From Flavobacteriaceae bacterium NBU2977 (GTDB lineage Bacteria > Bacteroidota > Bacteroidia > Flavobacteriales > Flavobacteriaceae): a stretch of DNA of 64,000 bases. Shown here piece by piece: positions 41,962 to 51,743 of the stretch (positions are counted from its first letter, which is position 1; the number at the start of each line of letters is the position of its first letter). The notes under the pieces are model-generated. The model saw only the letters and a program-made list of their open reading frames with translations, did no database searches and had not been told where the DNA came from. The stretch is from NCBI GenBank assembly GCA_019931105.1, contig JAIOUW010000002.1, positions 186,001 to 250,000 on the forward strand, given 5' to 3'. The translations under genes and the position numbers were made by a program.

Positions 41962-43317
41962 ATGAGAATTTCAATAAATCCGTATACCGGAAAAAGGTTG
42001 TTCGAATTCACACCCCTTACCTCTGAACAACTCAATAAAAAAATTTCGAACGCCGACCATACTTATCGCACATGGAAAAAGACCACGTTCGAACATCGTG
42101 CGGCGTTAATTCGTAATGTGGCGAAAATCCTTAAAGACAAAAAACATAAGTATGCCACAATAATTACCCAAGAGATGGGAAAGCCTATTTCACAGGCCGT
42201 TGCTGAAATTGAAAAATGTGCATGGGTCTGCGAATACTATGCCGAAAATGCAGCGCATCAATTGAAGGACGAGATTATTGAAACCGATGCCCTAAAAAGT
42301 TATGTGCGCTATGAACCCTTGGGGGGCATCTTGGCAATAATGCCCTGGAATTACCCTTTTTGGCAAGTATTTCGATTTGCCGTACCCAATTTGATGGCCG
42401 GGAACGTCGGGCTGCTAAAACATGCCTCGAACGTTATGAAATGTGGAGATTCGATCGATGCGATTTTTTTGGAAGCGGGTTTTCCCAAGGGTTGTTTTCA
42501 GAATTTGGTCATAGACAGTGAAAAGGTTAAATCGGTAATAGAAAATGATTTGGTCAAAGCCGTGACCCTGACGGGAAGCACACCTGCTGGAGCATCGGTA
42601 GCATCGCTTGCCGGTATGAAAATCAAAAAGTCAGTTCTTGAATTAGGGGGCAGTAATGCCTTGGTCGTATTCGATGACGCCGATTTGGAAGAAACCGTAA
42701 AGACTTGCGTACAGGCCCGTTTTCAGAACACCGGGCAGAGTTGTATTGCGGGCAAAAGACTTCTATTGCAACGTGGCATCGCCAAAGATTTTACCAATAG
42801 ATTCATTTTGGAAGTCCAAAAACTAAAAGCTGGAGACCCGATGGACAAAAATACGTACATCGGTGTTCTTGCGCGCGAGGACTTGTCAAAAGACCTTGAA
42901 GCGCTCGTGGACAAATCTGTCAAAATGGGTGCGAAGCTGATTGCCGGCGGCCATCGTGAAAAGACTTTTTTCGAGCCTACGGTCTTGACCGGCGTGACCA
43001 AAGAAATGCCTATTTTCACCGAAGAAACCTTTGGTCCGGTTATCGGAATAACTATTTTTGATGATGAGCAAAGTGCCGTAGAACTAAGCAATGCCTCAGA
43101 TTTCGGACTAGGTGCCTCCATTTTCACTTCCGATATGGATAGGGTCGAGCGGTTGGTTCCCCAATTTGACGAGGGAGCCGTTTTCGTCAATGAATTGGTC
43201 AAAAGCGATCCCAGACTTCCTTTTGGCGGTGTGAAAATATCAGGTTACGGTAGGGAATTGTCATACCACGGGATCAAAGAGTTTATGAATAGGAAAACGG
43301 TTTATATTAAAAAATGA
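41962..43317 (+). CDS. gabD: NAD(P)-dependent succinate-semialdehyde dehydrogenase-like aldehyde dehydrogenase
   Basis: A 451-residue aldehyde dehydrogenase. Cofactor region ILAIMPWNYPFWQVFR, NAD loop TLTGSTPAGASVA, general-base Glu in VLELGGSNALVVFDDADL, catalytic Cys in ARFQNTGQSCIAGKRLLL. C-terminal FGGVKISGYGRELSYHG is typical of the SSADH group. The substrate within the family is inferred. It overlaps the DUF72 gene by 4 bases (ATGA). Confidence 0.9.
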   Translation: MRISINPYTGKRLFEFTPLTSEQLNKKISNADHTYRTWKKTTFEHRAALIRNVAKILKDKKHKYATIITQEMGKPISQAVAEIEKCAWVCEYYAENAAHQLKDEIIETDALKSYVRYEPLGGILAIMPWNYPFWQVFRFAVPNLMAGNVGLLKHASNVMKCGDSIDAIFLEAGFPKGCFQNLVIDSEKVKSVIENDLVKAVTLTGSTPAGASVASLAGMKIKKSVLELGGSNALVVFDDADLEETVKTCVQARFQNTGQSCIAGKRLLLQRGIAKDFTNRFILEVQKLKAGDPMDKNTYIGVLAREDLSKDLEALVDKSVKMGAKLIAGGHREKTFFEPTVLTGVTKEMPIFTEETFGPVIGITIFDDEQSAVELSNASDFGLGASIFTSDMDRVERLVPQFDEGAVFVNELVKSDPRLPFGGVKISGYGRELSYHGIKEFMNRKTVYIKK

Positions 43318-44210
43318 AATTCGGCAAAGTAGATAATCCCGAACAAATAGACTTCACTATACCCGACGACCATTCGGGTACTGCGGTCATGTTGTCAAAA
43401 TCAAAAAATGCAGAACCGTTAAGGGTTTATGTCGGATGTGCAAAATGGAACAAGACCGACCTTAAAAACTTCTACCCTAGGGGCACCAAAGACGAATTGG
43501 CCTATTATTCGACCCAGTTCAATTGTATCGAACTGAATGCTACCTTTTATCGCATATTCCCACCGGAGACTTACATAAAATGGTATGGCAAAACCCCTGA
43601 TGGTTTTAAGTTTTTTCCGAAAATAGTTCAAAATGTAAGTCATTTGAGAAGGCTTAACGAGCAGGCCTATCCAATTTTGGATGAATATTTGAATGTAACC
43701 TCGAATCTACAGAACAAACTGGGCACCATTTTTTTACAGATGCACAATAATTTCAGTCCGAAAGATTGGGACAGGGTCGTGAAATTCGTTGAGAATTGGC
43801 CCAAGGAGTTCCGCTTGGCCATGGAATTTCGTCATACCGATTGGTTCAATGATGAAAAAGTAGCACAAGAGCTTTATCATTTATTGCAAGAAAATGGTAT
43901 CGCCAATGTGTTGGTAGATACAGCTGGCAGAAGGGATTTGATGCATATGAGACTGACCAATAACGAGGCCTTCATACGCTATGTCGGTGCCAACCATAAG
44001 AGCGATTACACCCGATTGGATGAATGGGTGGAAAAGTTATCGGATTGGAAAGAAAAAGGGCTAAGAAATATTCATTTTTTCGTTCATCAGAACATGGAAC
44101 TGGCATCTCCATTGTTATCCGCTCATTTTATTCCGAAATTGAACAAAAAATTAGGCTGTAATTTACAGATTCCCAAAACTTTAATCGCCCCCGGTACGAC
44201 ACTGTATTAG
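43314..44210 (+). CDS. DUF72-family TIM-barrel protein
   Basis: A 298-residue protein with the DUF72 signatures VYVGCAKWNKTDLKNFYP, YYSTQFNCIELNATFYR, FKFFPKIVQNVSHLRR, LGTIFLQMHNNFSP, RLAMEFRHTDWFND and VLVDTAGRRDLMHM. The family has a TIM-barrel structure but no agreed activity. It is cotranscribed with the aldehyde dehydrogenase (ATGA overlap). Confidence 0.92.
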   Translation: MKFGKVDNPEQIDFTIPDDHSGTAVMLSKSKNAEPLRVYVGCAKWNKTDLKNFYPRGTKDELAYYSTQFNCIELNATFYRIFPPETYIKWYGKTPDGFKFFPKIVQNVSHLRRLNEQAYPILDEYLNVTSNLQNKLGTIFLQMHNNFSPKDWDRVVKFVENWPKEFRLAMEFRHTDWFNDEKVAQELYHLLQENGIANVLVDTAGRRDLMHMRLTNNEAFIRYVGANHKSDYTRLDEWVEKLSDWKEKGLRNIHFFVHQNMELASPLLSAHFIPKLNKKLGCNLQIPKTLIAPGTTLY

Positions 44211-44247
44211 TCCTTTTTCTTCATTAATTTTGCCTAAAAATTTGTTT

Positions 44248-44643
44248 ATGCGCTTTCACACAAGAAAATGGGTAAAGCCCGAAGATTTAAATGCCAACGG
44301 TACCTTGTTCGGGGGTAGGCTGTTGGCTTGGGTCGATGAAGAAGCTGCACTTTAAAGTATCGTACAGTTAGAGAACAAACGGGTAGTGACCAAATACATG
44401 TCAGAGATCAATTTTATGAGCAATGCCAAACAGGGCGATGTCATTGAAATCGGAATCGAGGTCATTAAATTCGGAAAATCTTCTTTGACCCTAAATTGCG
44501 AGGTTCGCAACAAGATGAGCCATGAAACCATCATTACGGTCGATAATATCATCATGGTCAACCTGGACGAAGATGGAAAACCCGCGCCTCATGGCAAGAC
44601 CAAGGTCGAATACGTAAAAGATCGATTGGCCGCGAAATCCTAG
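44248..44643 (+). pseudogene. Hotdog-fold acyl-CoA thioesterase gene with internal stop
   Basis: From ATG 44248 the frame reads MRFHTRKWVKPEDLNANGTL, FGGRLLAWVDEEAAL, then TAA at 44353-44355, then continues in the same frame SIVQLENKRVVTKYMSEINF to a normal C-terminus GKTKVEYVKDRLAAKS (131 codons in all). Homologues have Tyr at the stop, so a single TAT/TAC to TAA change explains it. The catalytic region DLNANGTLFGG and later part are otherwise intact. It is either a fresh nonsense mutation or a sequencing error; restart at 44398 (MSEINF) would miss the catalytic half. Confidence 0.85.
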
Positions 44644-45929
44644 GTTTTTGACAATTCAGATGCTTTGGCCTGAACTTCATCGAGTACCCTCAAAAGATTG
44701 CCGCCCCATAACTTGGCGATATCTTCCTCTGAGTAGCCTCTTTTGACCAATTCCAGGGTAACGTTAAAGGTTTCAGAGGCATCTGACCACCCTTCGATTC
44801 CGCCTCCGCCATCAAAATCAGAGCTGATACCTACATGATCGATACCGATCAAGTTGACCATGTAGTCAATATGGTCGACAAGATCACCGACACCAACGGC
44901 AGGCGGGGCATCATTTCTTGTTCTGACCCATTCAGCCGCGATTGCGGTTACTTTTGGGTAATTCTCTATAAAATTATCCTTCTGCTCATCCGTTAAATTT
45001 GGAAAGTCGCTAAAATCAAACCATTCGATATCCAATGAATCGGCGACCTTTTCATTGATTTCTTTCATATACGCCTCGCGCTTGTCGTTCTTTTCCGTAT
45101 TCAGGTATGCTCCAAAGGCCACTGTCTGTACAACGCCCCCGTTCTCCTTCATTAAAAGCAATTGTTCATCGTCAAGGTTTCTGCTATGGTCACAAAGTGC
45201 CCTTGCCGATGAATGGGAAGCGATAATAGGCGCTTCGGAGAGTGCGATCATCTGTAACATGGCCTCTTTGGAAGGGTGCGACACATCTATCATAATACCC
45301 AATCTATTCATCTCTTTTACAGCCGCTTTGCCTAAATCACTTAAACCGTTATGTAACCATACTCCGTCCTTCTCACCGGTATTTGAATCGCTGAATTGAC
45401 TGTGCCCATTGTGCGCCAGTGATATGTATCTCGCACCAAGATTATGATATTTCTCGAAATTGGAGAGATCCTCAGCCATTGGATAGGCATTCTCAACGCC
45501 GATCATGGCAACCTTTTTCCCAGAATTGGTTATTCTACGAACATCTTCAGATGTTAGGGCCAATTCTATTTGGTTAGGTGCAATGGTATCACAAAGTCTA
45601 TGGATCGCTGCAAATTTGGCCATTGCATTTTCTTTGGCCTTTGTGTATGCCTCGGTATTCAATGAATCTTGCCCTGTATAGACAATAAACCAAGCTACGT
45701 CTAAACCGCCCTCTTGCATCTTCGGTAGGTTGACCTGGGTTTCTAGACGCTGGGTGTAGTTGATACTATCGGAGAAATTCTTCACATTGATATCATCATG
45801 GGTGTCGATGGTAATGACTTTTTCGTGAATCGCTTTGGCCATGTCAGTTTGGTCGTTCGCTGGTTTTTGCTCCTTTTCAGCGCATGAAAAGACCGCAACT
45901 AGACAGATTATTAAGGTAGTATATCTCAT
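44640..45929 (-). CDS. Membrane dipeptidase (M19, renal dipeptidase family) lipoprotein
   Basis: A 429-residue zinc dipeptidase. The start at 45929 gives a lipobox signal TLIICLVAVFSC. Metal motifs are ITIDTHDDIN, Glu in VAMIGVENAY, His in MIDVSHPSKEAM and IIASHSSARALCDHSRN, and DHVGISSDFDGGGG. It cleaves dipeptides in the periplasm or at the outer membrane. The open frame to 45974 lacks support. It is convergent with the thioesterase gene (4 bases shared). Confidence 0.93.
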   Translation of the reverse strand: MRYTTLIICLVAVFSCAEKEQKPANDQTDMAKAIHEKVITIDTHDDINVKNFSDSINYTQRLETQVNLPKMQEGGLDVAWFIVYTGQDSLNTEAYTKAKENAMAKFAAIHRLCDTIAPNQIELALTSEDVRRITNSGKKVAMIGVENAYPMAEDLSNFEKYHNLGARYISLAHNGHSQFSDSNTGEKDGVWLHNGLSDLGKAAVKEMNRLGIMIDVSHPSKEAMLQMIALSEAPIIASHSSARALCDHSRNLDDEQLLLMKENGGVVQTVAFGAYLNTEKNDKREAYMKEINEKVADSLDIEWFDFSDFPNLTDEQKDNFIENYPKVTAIAAEWVRTRNDAPPAVGVGDLVDHIDYMVNLIGIDHVGISSDFDGGGGIEGWSDASETFNVTLELVKRGYSEEDIAKLWGGNLLRVLDEVQAKASELSKT

Positions 45930-46043
45930 TTTGTAAGAATTTAAACCTACAAATAAAGCAATTTGACAACACATACGGGGGGTTAGGTAACATTTAATTG
46001 CAAATAAGGGATGAAATAGGGAGTTTTAAGGGCTTTTGAAAGA

Positions 46044-47159
46044 TTGGCATGTTATAATAAAAAGCCTAATCATTTTGAAATTGTAAGATTTTTTTTAACC
46101 AAATCATATTTAGAATTGAATTCAAAGGACCTACTTGCCAAATTGTCCGTATTGGAAGCCTTGCTACACGATTTTTCATATGAAGAATTAAGCGGCCAAG
46201 AAGCGGCTTATCTCAAAAAATCTTTCGACAACTTCAAAAAAGACTTGGAAGCCCTTGTATATGAGCAAAGAGAACCTATTTCTCGAGCTGTTAAAGGGAC
46301 TGAAGTAGTTGCTAATGAAACCTACGACTTGCCACCTGAAATAATAAAATCTGAAAGCAAACAAAAAACGAGTGTGATTCAAGGTGTTAGAATTTTGGTT
46401 TTCGAGGATAATTCGTTGAGCCAAAGACTTATAGAATTGCAGTTGGAACAATTGGGCTGTAAGGTTTTTGTAACCGACAATGCCACAATAGGACTTCAGA
46501 CTTTAGAAGACAGGTTTATAGATTTGGTTTTGATGGATCTAAGAATGCCTTTGATGAGTGGATTTGAAGTCTCGGAACTCATTCGCGGAAGCAAAGAAGA
46601 AAGAATAGCAAATGTTCCTATCATAGCATTTTCAGCCGATATTTCATTCTTTGATCAGGAAAAATGCAAACAGGTCGGTATCAATGATTTCGTTTTGAAA
46701 CCGTATAGCGTCGAAGAACTTAGTTTCAAAATTGCCAAAGCCACAGGTAGAGATCATGATCAATCAATCCCTGAAAAATCTGAGAGCAAATCATTGTTCG
46801 ACGGGGCTCAAGAAGTAGATATAGCACCGCTTTTGACAGAATGCGAAGGTGATATTGGATTACTGAGAGACCTAGTGGATCTATTCAGACAGAACTCCAC
46901 AGAGTTTGTAGAAGTCGCTAAAACCGCTATTATGAATCAAGATCTTCAAAAATTGAAGTTCGCCGCTCATAAAATCAAAAACGGACTTGCCATGGTAGGC
47001 GCCAAAAAGTTGAGGGAATTGGTGTTGCAAATCTACGCCGGCTGTGAATCCAAAACAAGCATTGAAAGTTTAAGCGCGCTTTATGATCAATACATAGATG
47101 ATTATCAAATCGTAGATAATGAACTCGTTCGCCAACTTGACCTTTTGGGAAGAAAATAA
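46044..47159 (+). CDS. Response regulator with C-terminal Hpt domain
   Basis: A 371-residue signalling protein. N-terminal helical region (about 25-95), receiver domain about 113-235 (ILVFEDNSLSQRLIELQ, phospho-Asp in LVLMDLRMPLMSG, FVLKPYS), then a histidine phosphotransfer domain about 265-371 with His in KFAAHKIKNGLAMVGA. This resembles the tail of a hybrid kinase without the kinase core, so a separate kinase must feed it. No ATG opens the frame: TTG 46044 or TTG 46116 (LNSKDLLAKL) are the options. It starts the operon running to 55432. Confidence 0.87.
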   Translation: MACYNKKPNHFEIVRFFLTKSYLELNSKDLLAKLSVLEALLHDFSYEELSGQEAAYLKKSFDNFKKDLEALVYEQREPISRAVKGTEVVANETYDLPPEIIKSESKQKTSVIQGVRILVFEDNSLSQRLIELQLEQLGCKVFVTDNATIGLQTLEDRFIDLVLMDLRMPLMSGFEVSELIRGSKEERIANVPIIAFSADISFFDQEKCKQVGINDFVLKPYSVEELSFKIAKATGRDHDQSIPEKSESKSLFDGAQEVDIAPLLTECEGDIGLLRDLVDLFRQNSTEFVEVAKTAIMNQDLQKLKFAAHKIKNGLAMVGAKKLRELVLQIYAGCESKTSIESLSALYDQYIDDYQIVDNELVRQLDLLGRK

Positions 47160-47165
47160 TAGAGA

Positions 47166-47552
47166 ATGGGAGTGAAAAAGGTACTTCTTGCAGAAGATGA
47201 TGAATTATTGGCCGCTTTGTTAAGGCACAAATTGACAAAGGTAGGGTACATGGTCGATTTATGTAAAGACGGCAAAGAAGTGAAGGAGTATCTACAAACG
47301 ACACGGCCAGATATTATCGTTACGGATATCATGATGCCTTATTTTTCAGGCATTGAACTCATTGATTTTATCAGAAACGAGATGAATTCAAACCTGCCTA
47401 TTATCATAATTTCATCAGCTGGTAACGAAGAAAATGTCTTGACAGCTTTTGAGATGGGTGCTAATGATTTTATTTCAAAACCCATTAGTCCGGCAGAACT
47501 GATCGTTCGAATCGAGCGCGAACTTATCAAGAACAAATTTGCATCTAGCTAA
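47166..47552 (+). CDS. Single-domain CheY-like response regulator
   Basis: A 128-residue receiver: VLLAEDDELLAALLRHKL, phospho-Asp in IIVTDIMMPYFSG (about residue 52), IIIISSAGNEE, and Lys in NDFISKPISPAEL. No output domain, so it acts by protein contact, presumably with the Hpt protein before it (6-base gap) or the membrane HEAT protein after it (14-base overlap). Confidence 0.93.
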   Translation: MGVKKVLLAEDDELLAALLRHKLTKVGYMVDLCKDGKEVKEYLQTTRPDIIVTDIMMPYFSGIELIDFIRNEMNSNLPIIIISSAGNEENVLTAFEMGANDFISKPISPAELIVRIERELIKNKFASS

Positions 47553-50310
47553 ACAAACATATAAGATTCATTTTCTTATCGATGCCCCTCAGATCCACAC
47601 AGATCTTTTGTGGGATCTATCATTGTTGTTCATTGCCTTGATCGTTACATATTTTGGGGCGGTCCTTTTTTTTAAAAGTCGAATAACGTCTACATCAAAA
47701 AAGGTCGCGATACGAAAAAAAGAACTTTCACCGATAATCGGTCAATTTTTGTTCTATGGCGACGATGATTCCAAAGAAGAAAAGACCGATTACATCAAAT
47801 TAAAAATCGATATAAGGCAACTTCTAAAAGATGATTTCAATAGACAGGTGCTCGCCGAAATACTGTTAGACCTAAGAAAAGACGTCACCGGAGATACCCA
47901 ACAACGACTTTTTGACCTGTACAAGAATCTCGAACTTCATAAAGATGCCTATCGAAAACTGAAAAGTTGGAAGTGGCATGTGATTTCCAAGGGGATATTG
48001 GAGCTTACACAGATGCAAGTCGAGGAGTCTTACAACCTCATAACCAAATTCGTCAATGACAAACGAACGACCATACGTAAACAGGCGGAGATTGCTACCG
48101 TTAGCCTGAAACATGAGGGAATAAACTTTTTCTTGGATACCACTCGTCATAGGATTTCGGAATGGCAACAATTAAAAATTTTAGATGTGCTGCGCAACCT
48201 GGAAGATTTTCAGCCACCGCGGTTCAAGTCTTGGTTGACATCATCTAACCGACATGTAGTATTGTTCGCCCTGCGCCTCATAAAGTATTACAATCAAAAC
48301 GACGTAAAACCTTCATTGATCGAACTGGCCAAACATAAGAACAATCAGATAAAGTATGAAGCGATCAATTGTATCAAAGAATTTAATGTGCGCGAGGCGT
48401 TGGATACGCTACAAACGGTTTTTTGGAAGAGTACGCCACATATCAAGATTTCGATTTTGGATACGATCGCGGCAATCGGCGATGAAGACAATGTTAAGTT
48501 TTTACAATTGATTGAGAATAAAGAAGCAAATTTTTCAGTTCGCAGCAAAGCCATAAGTGCTATCAATTCCATTTTGCCCGAAAGCATTCTTCCTACCCAA
48601 GGAATACAAGATGTCTCGAACTATGTAATACCTGACGATATCACAAAAAAAGAAGAATTCGAAAAGCTATGGCCTTCGGAACCCGAACTTCCAATTATAG
48701 AACAAAATATTGATGAAGAAAATACAAATGCTGAAAATAATGCTATTGCCGATACCGTAATGCAGAAAGAAAATGTGTCCAAAATCGAAAATTATGACGA
48801 AACGGATGAATCCGTTCCTTTAAATCTTCAACCAGAATTCGAAATCGACCATTCTGAAGTCGGAGTTGACGAAAATTTGGAAATAAATGCCCCTGATGGG
48901 TCGGTCGAGGAGGTCGAACCGTCAATAATCCTTTCACAACAAAATAACGATTTGGACGACGTAGACCTACAGTTTCTGCCGATTGTTATCGATGCGGAGA
49001 TAGATGAGGAACAAATGGAAGCTGTCAAAAACAACAAACCGATCGGTACCGGAGATTCTGAAGGGCACATCAATGAAATGGAAGTCGTATTTGATCAAAT
49101 TTTGCCCCAAGCTGCAACAATAGAGGAGGAGACAACCGAGAATAGCGATGCGCTCAATATTTCCGAGATTAATTTTCTGCCCATTGTGGTAGATGAAAAT
49201 GATCTAGATGACAAAATCTTAGAAGGGCCCAGATATCGGTATTCGATTTATGAAAAAGGTCCTAAAGCCAAAGCGAACGATAACGCCGGTGTGGCTTTTG
49301 ACCAAGTATTTCAGCAAGAAGATTTTCAGCCAAGACCTTTGACCAAAAGGGTCACAACCTCAAAAAAGCCAATTTCGATTGCGGCCATAGACGAAGATTA
49401 TGCGCATGGCTTAACAGTAGTTTTTGATCAAATACCGTACGAGAAAAGTGGGTTCCAAATCAAGACGATAGACAATGCAATTGAAGCGCTTGGGAATGGA
49501 CATAGTGATTTGGAATTTGATCTTCCAACCCATAAGGTTTCCACAGAAAACAACCGGGCTATCCATAACGACTCCAGTAAAGAGCGGAACAAAAATTTCT
49601 TGAAATATATACCAGAAATACAACTATATGAACAAGATACGCTAAACATGTTAGCGCTTTTGAACGACATCGAAGAACTGGGCGATGAACGTGAAATTCC
49701 CCTTTTGTTGGCGTATCTCGATGAAGAAAATGTTCCAGTGGTGCGAGAAAGAATCCAAGAAATCCTTAAAAAATTCTCCACGCTTGAAATGCAAAAGCTG
49801 AAAGCTTCCGAAGGTAAATCAAAAAAAGGAAAACTAGATGAACACGTAAGTGTGGTCGCGAACTTTTTTGAGCATTGCGATACCGAGGGCAAATTGATCT
49901 TGTTAGACACCTTGATCGACGTTATGGATCAAAAAGATGTCCGTTTCATGGAAGAACTATTGGAAGACCCCAGTTTGGAAATCAGAGAAAAAGCCCAAGA
50001 TCTTTTATATGAGTGGCATGAACGTCAGCAGCTAATAGGCAACTCTAATGGGCCAGAAAAAGATGGTGCCCACAAAAATGGTACTCCAAATGTTTCAGAA
50101 AAGCTTGATGACCACTATGATCTTCTTCTTGATGAGCTCGAAATTCAAAAATCAGGTTCGGGCAACATATTCAAAATCGATTTTGAACTAAGGCTTGACG
50201 ATGAAGAAAATCATGATGTTGATGTCGGTCATTCGACATTGCCTGAAAAAAACGTATACGGACTTTTAAAATTGTTACCGATCAAAATATTCGAAAGATT
50301 AAATGGATAG
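47539..50310 (+). CDS. Membrane-anchored HEAT-repeat protein with repetitive acidic linker
   Basis: A 923-residue protein starting at TTG 47539. One TM near 19-39 (LSLLFIALIVTYFGAVLFF), then HEAT-like helical repeats at about 70-350 (ALRLIKYYNQNDVKPSLIEL, IKYEAINCIKEFNVREALDT). A disordered acidic linker at about 370-700 carries recurring short motifs: FLPIV(I/V)D at 479 and 546, and (V/A)FDQ(I/V) at about 517, 586 and 628. More HEAT repeats follow at about 705-820 and a C-terminal segment ends PIKIFERLNG. The stop overlaps the glycosyltransferase start by 8 bases, so it is likely its scaffold or regulator. I know no named family with this full arrangement. Confidence 0.8.
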   Translation: MHLAKQTYKIHFLIDAPQIHTDLLWDLSLLFIALIVTYFGAVLFFKSRITSTSKKVAIRKKELSPIIGQFLFYGDDDSKEEKTDYIKLKIDIRQLLKDDFNRQVLAEILLDLRKDVTGDTQQRLFDLYKNLELHKDAYRKLKSWKWHVISKGILELTQMQVEESYNLITKFVNDKRTTIRKQAEIATVSLKHEGINFFLDTTRHRISEWQQLKILDVLRNLEDFQPPRFKSWLTSSNRHVVLFALRLIKYYNQNDVKPSLIELAKHKNNQIKYEAINCIKEFNVREALDTLQTVFWKSTPHIKISILDTIAAIGDEDNVKFLQLIENKEANFSVRSKAISAINSILPESILPTQGIQDVSNYVIPDDITKKEEFEKLWPSEPELPIIEQNIDEENTNAENNAIADTVMQKENVSKIENYDETDESVPLNLQPEFEIDHSEVGVDENLEINAPDGSVEEVEPSIILSQQNNDLDDVDLQFLPIVIDAEIDEEQMEAVKNNKPIGTGDSEGHINEMEVVFDQILPQAATIEEETTENSDALNISEINFLPIVVDENDLDDKILEGPRYRYSIYEKGPKAKANDNAGVAFDQVFQQEDFQPRPLTKRVTTSKKPISIAAIDEDYAHGLTVVFDQIPYEKSGFQIKTIDNAIEALGNGHSDLEFDLPTHKVSTENNRAIHNDSSKERNKNFLKYIPEIQLYEQDTLNMLALLNDIEELGDEREIPLLLAYLDEENVPVVRERIQEILKKFSTLEMQKLKASEGKSKKGKLDEHVSVVANFFEHCDTEGKLILLDTLIDVMDQKDVRFMEELLEDPSLEIREKAQDLLYEWHERQQLIGNSNGPEKDGAHKNGTPNVSEKLDDHYDLLLDELEIQKSGSGNIFKIDFELRLDDEENHDVDVGHSTLPEKNVYGLLKLLPIKIFERLNG

Positions 50311-51733
50311 CGAAGTTTTTAAGATCATATTAGACTACATAAACGTGGTCTTTTTCATGTTTACGACAGTACTTTTCATGCTGTTCAGTTTCATGGGCTA
50401 TCTATCTACGCGCAATTCAATCCACTACAGAAACAAAAATAGCTTTGGCGATATGTCTAAAATTATGGCATCGCCTTTATCACCGGGCATAACGATCATC
50501 GCCCCGGCCTTTAACGAAGGCATGAACATTGTCGAAAATGTTAGGGCGCTGTTATCATTGAAATACGTTAATTATGAAGTGATGGTGGTCAATGATGGCA
50601 GCACTGACAATACCTTGGAAAAATTGATAAAGGCCTATGAACTTGAACTTGTAGAACAAGAAATCGACCCAGCTTGGCGTAGCAAACCCGTCAGGGGAAT
50701 TTATAAGTCTACACGTCGTTCATTCTCTAAACTTACGGTCGTTGACAAGGTCAATGGAGGGAAATCAGACGCCTTAAATGCTGGGATGGCACTTTCGACG
50801 AATAAATATGTCGGTTGTATCGATGTTGACTGTCTTTTGTTGCCCGATGCGCTCTTGCATGTCGTGAAATCATTCTATCAAAGATCATCGAAAAGGGTCA
50901 TCGCAGTTGGTGGGGTGATTCGGGTAGCCAATTCATGCCAGATCTCAGGCGGCCAATTGGAAAAAATACGTTTGCCGAAGAACTGGCTGGCTCGGTTTCA
51001 ATTATTGGAATACACGCGCTCATTCATTCTTGGTAGAATGGCATGGGGCCGTATCGATAGTCTGCTGATCATTTCCGGGGCCTTTGGCTTTTTCGACAGG
51101 GAAGTAGCGCTCGCCGTAGGCGGTTATGACACCTATACCGTCGGCGAGGATATGGAAATTATTTTCAAAATGCGTCGATACATGCACGAACACAGAGTAC
51201 CGTACACGATAGAGTACATTCCCGATTCGTTATGCTGGACCGAAGTGCCCGAAGATTTGACCACATTCGTGAACCAACGCGATCGTTGGGCCAGAGGTAA
51301 TCTGGAGACCTTGTTCAAACATAAGGATATGCTCTTCAATTCGAAATTCGGCCGTCTGGGACTTTTAAGCTACCCTTACTGGTTCTTTTATGAATGGATG
51401 TCGCCCTTATTGGAGTTCTTTGGCTTTTTCTCGGTATTGCTCTTTGCCTATTTAGGAATTCTCAATTGGGAATTTTTTCTGGCCGTAACGGTCACGGTTT
51501 ACACGTTCGCCGTAATGTTTTCGTTCTACGCCATTTTGTGGGATGTCTATTCTTATAACGAGTACAAACGAACCAAGGATATTTTCATCTTGATGGGGTG
51601 CGCGATTATCGAGCCCTTTGTTTTTCATCCCATCGTCGTATGGGCGGCGATAAAAGGCAATTACAAAAAGTTTTTAAGGATAAAATCCGGATGGGGCAAA
51701 CAGACCAGGAAAGGTCTCGCCCGGGCTACTTAG
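50303..51733 (+). CDS. Processive family-2 glycosyltransferase (PgaC/hyaluronan/cellulose synthase-like)
   Basis: A 476-residue membrane glycosyltransferase. TM about 14-36, GT2 domain from about 62 (ITIIAPAFNEGMNIVENV, VMVVNDGSTDNTLEKL, DKVNGGKSDALNAG, CIDVDCLLLPDAL), GEDMEI, and the processivity motif QRDRWARG (QxxRW). C-terminal TMs about 365-385, 390-410 and 430-450. The motif set matches synthases that polymerise and extrude beta-linked polysaccharides such as PNAG, hyaluronan or cellulose. Sugar specificity cannot be decided. No PilZ domain is visible, so control may come from the HEAT/response-regulator genes upstream. Confidence 0.9.
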   Translation: MDSEVFKIILDYINVVFFMFTTVLFMLFSFMGYLSTRNSIHYRNKNSFGDMSKIMASPLSPGITIIAPAFNEGMNIVENVRALLSLKYVNYEVMVVNDGSTDNTLEKLIKAYELELVEQEIDPAWRSKPVRGIYKSTRRSFSKLTVVDKVNGGKSDALNAGMALSTNKYVGCIDVDCLLLPDALLHVVKSFYQRSSKRVIAVGGVIRVANSCQISGGQLEKIRLPKNWLARFQLLEYTRSFILGRMAWGRIDSLLIISGAFGFFDREVALAVGGYDTYTVGEDMEIIFKMRRYMHEHRVPYTIEYIPDSLCWTEVPEDLTTFVNQRDRWARGNLETLFKHKDMLFNSKFGRLGLLSYPYWFFYEWMSPLLEFFGFFSVLLFAYLGILNWEFFLAVTVTVYTFAVMFSFYAILWDVYSYNEYKRTKDIFILMGCAIIEPFVFHPIVVWAAIKGNYKKFLRIKSGWGKQTRKGLARAT

Positions 51734-51743
51734 TATAAAAGTT

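Noticed and set aside
46044-46115. The first 24 codons of the Hpt-regulator frame as certain coding sequence
   Set aside because: The only starts are TTG at 46044 or 46116; the later one opens at a helical segment, so the upstream part may be untranslated.
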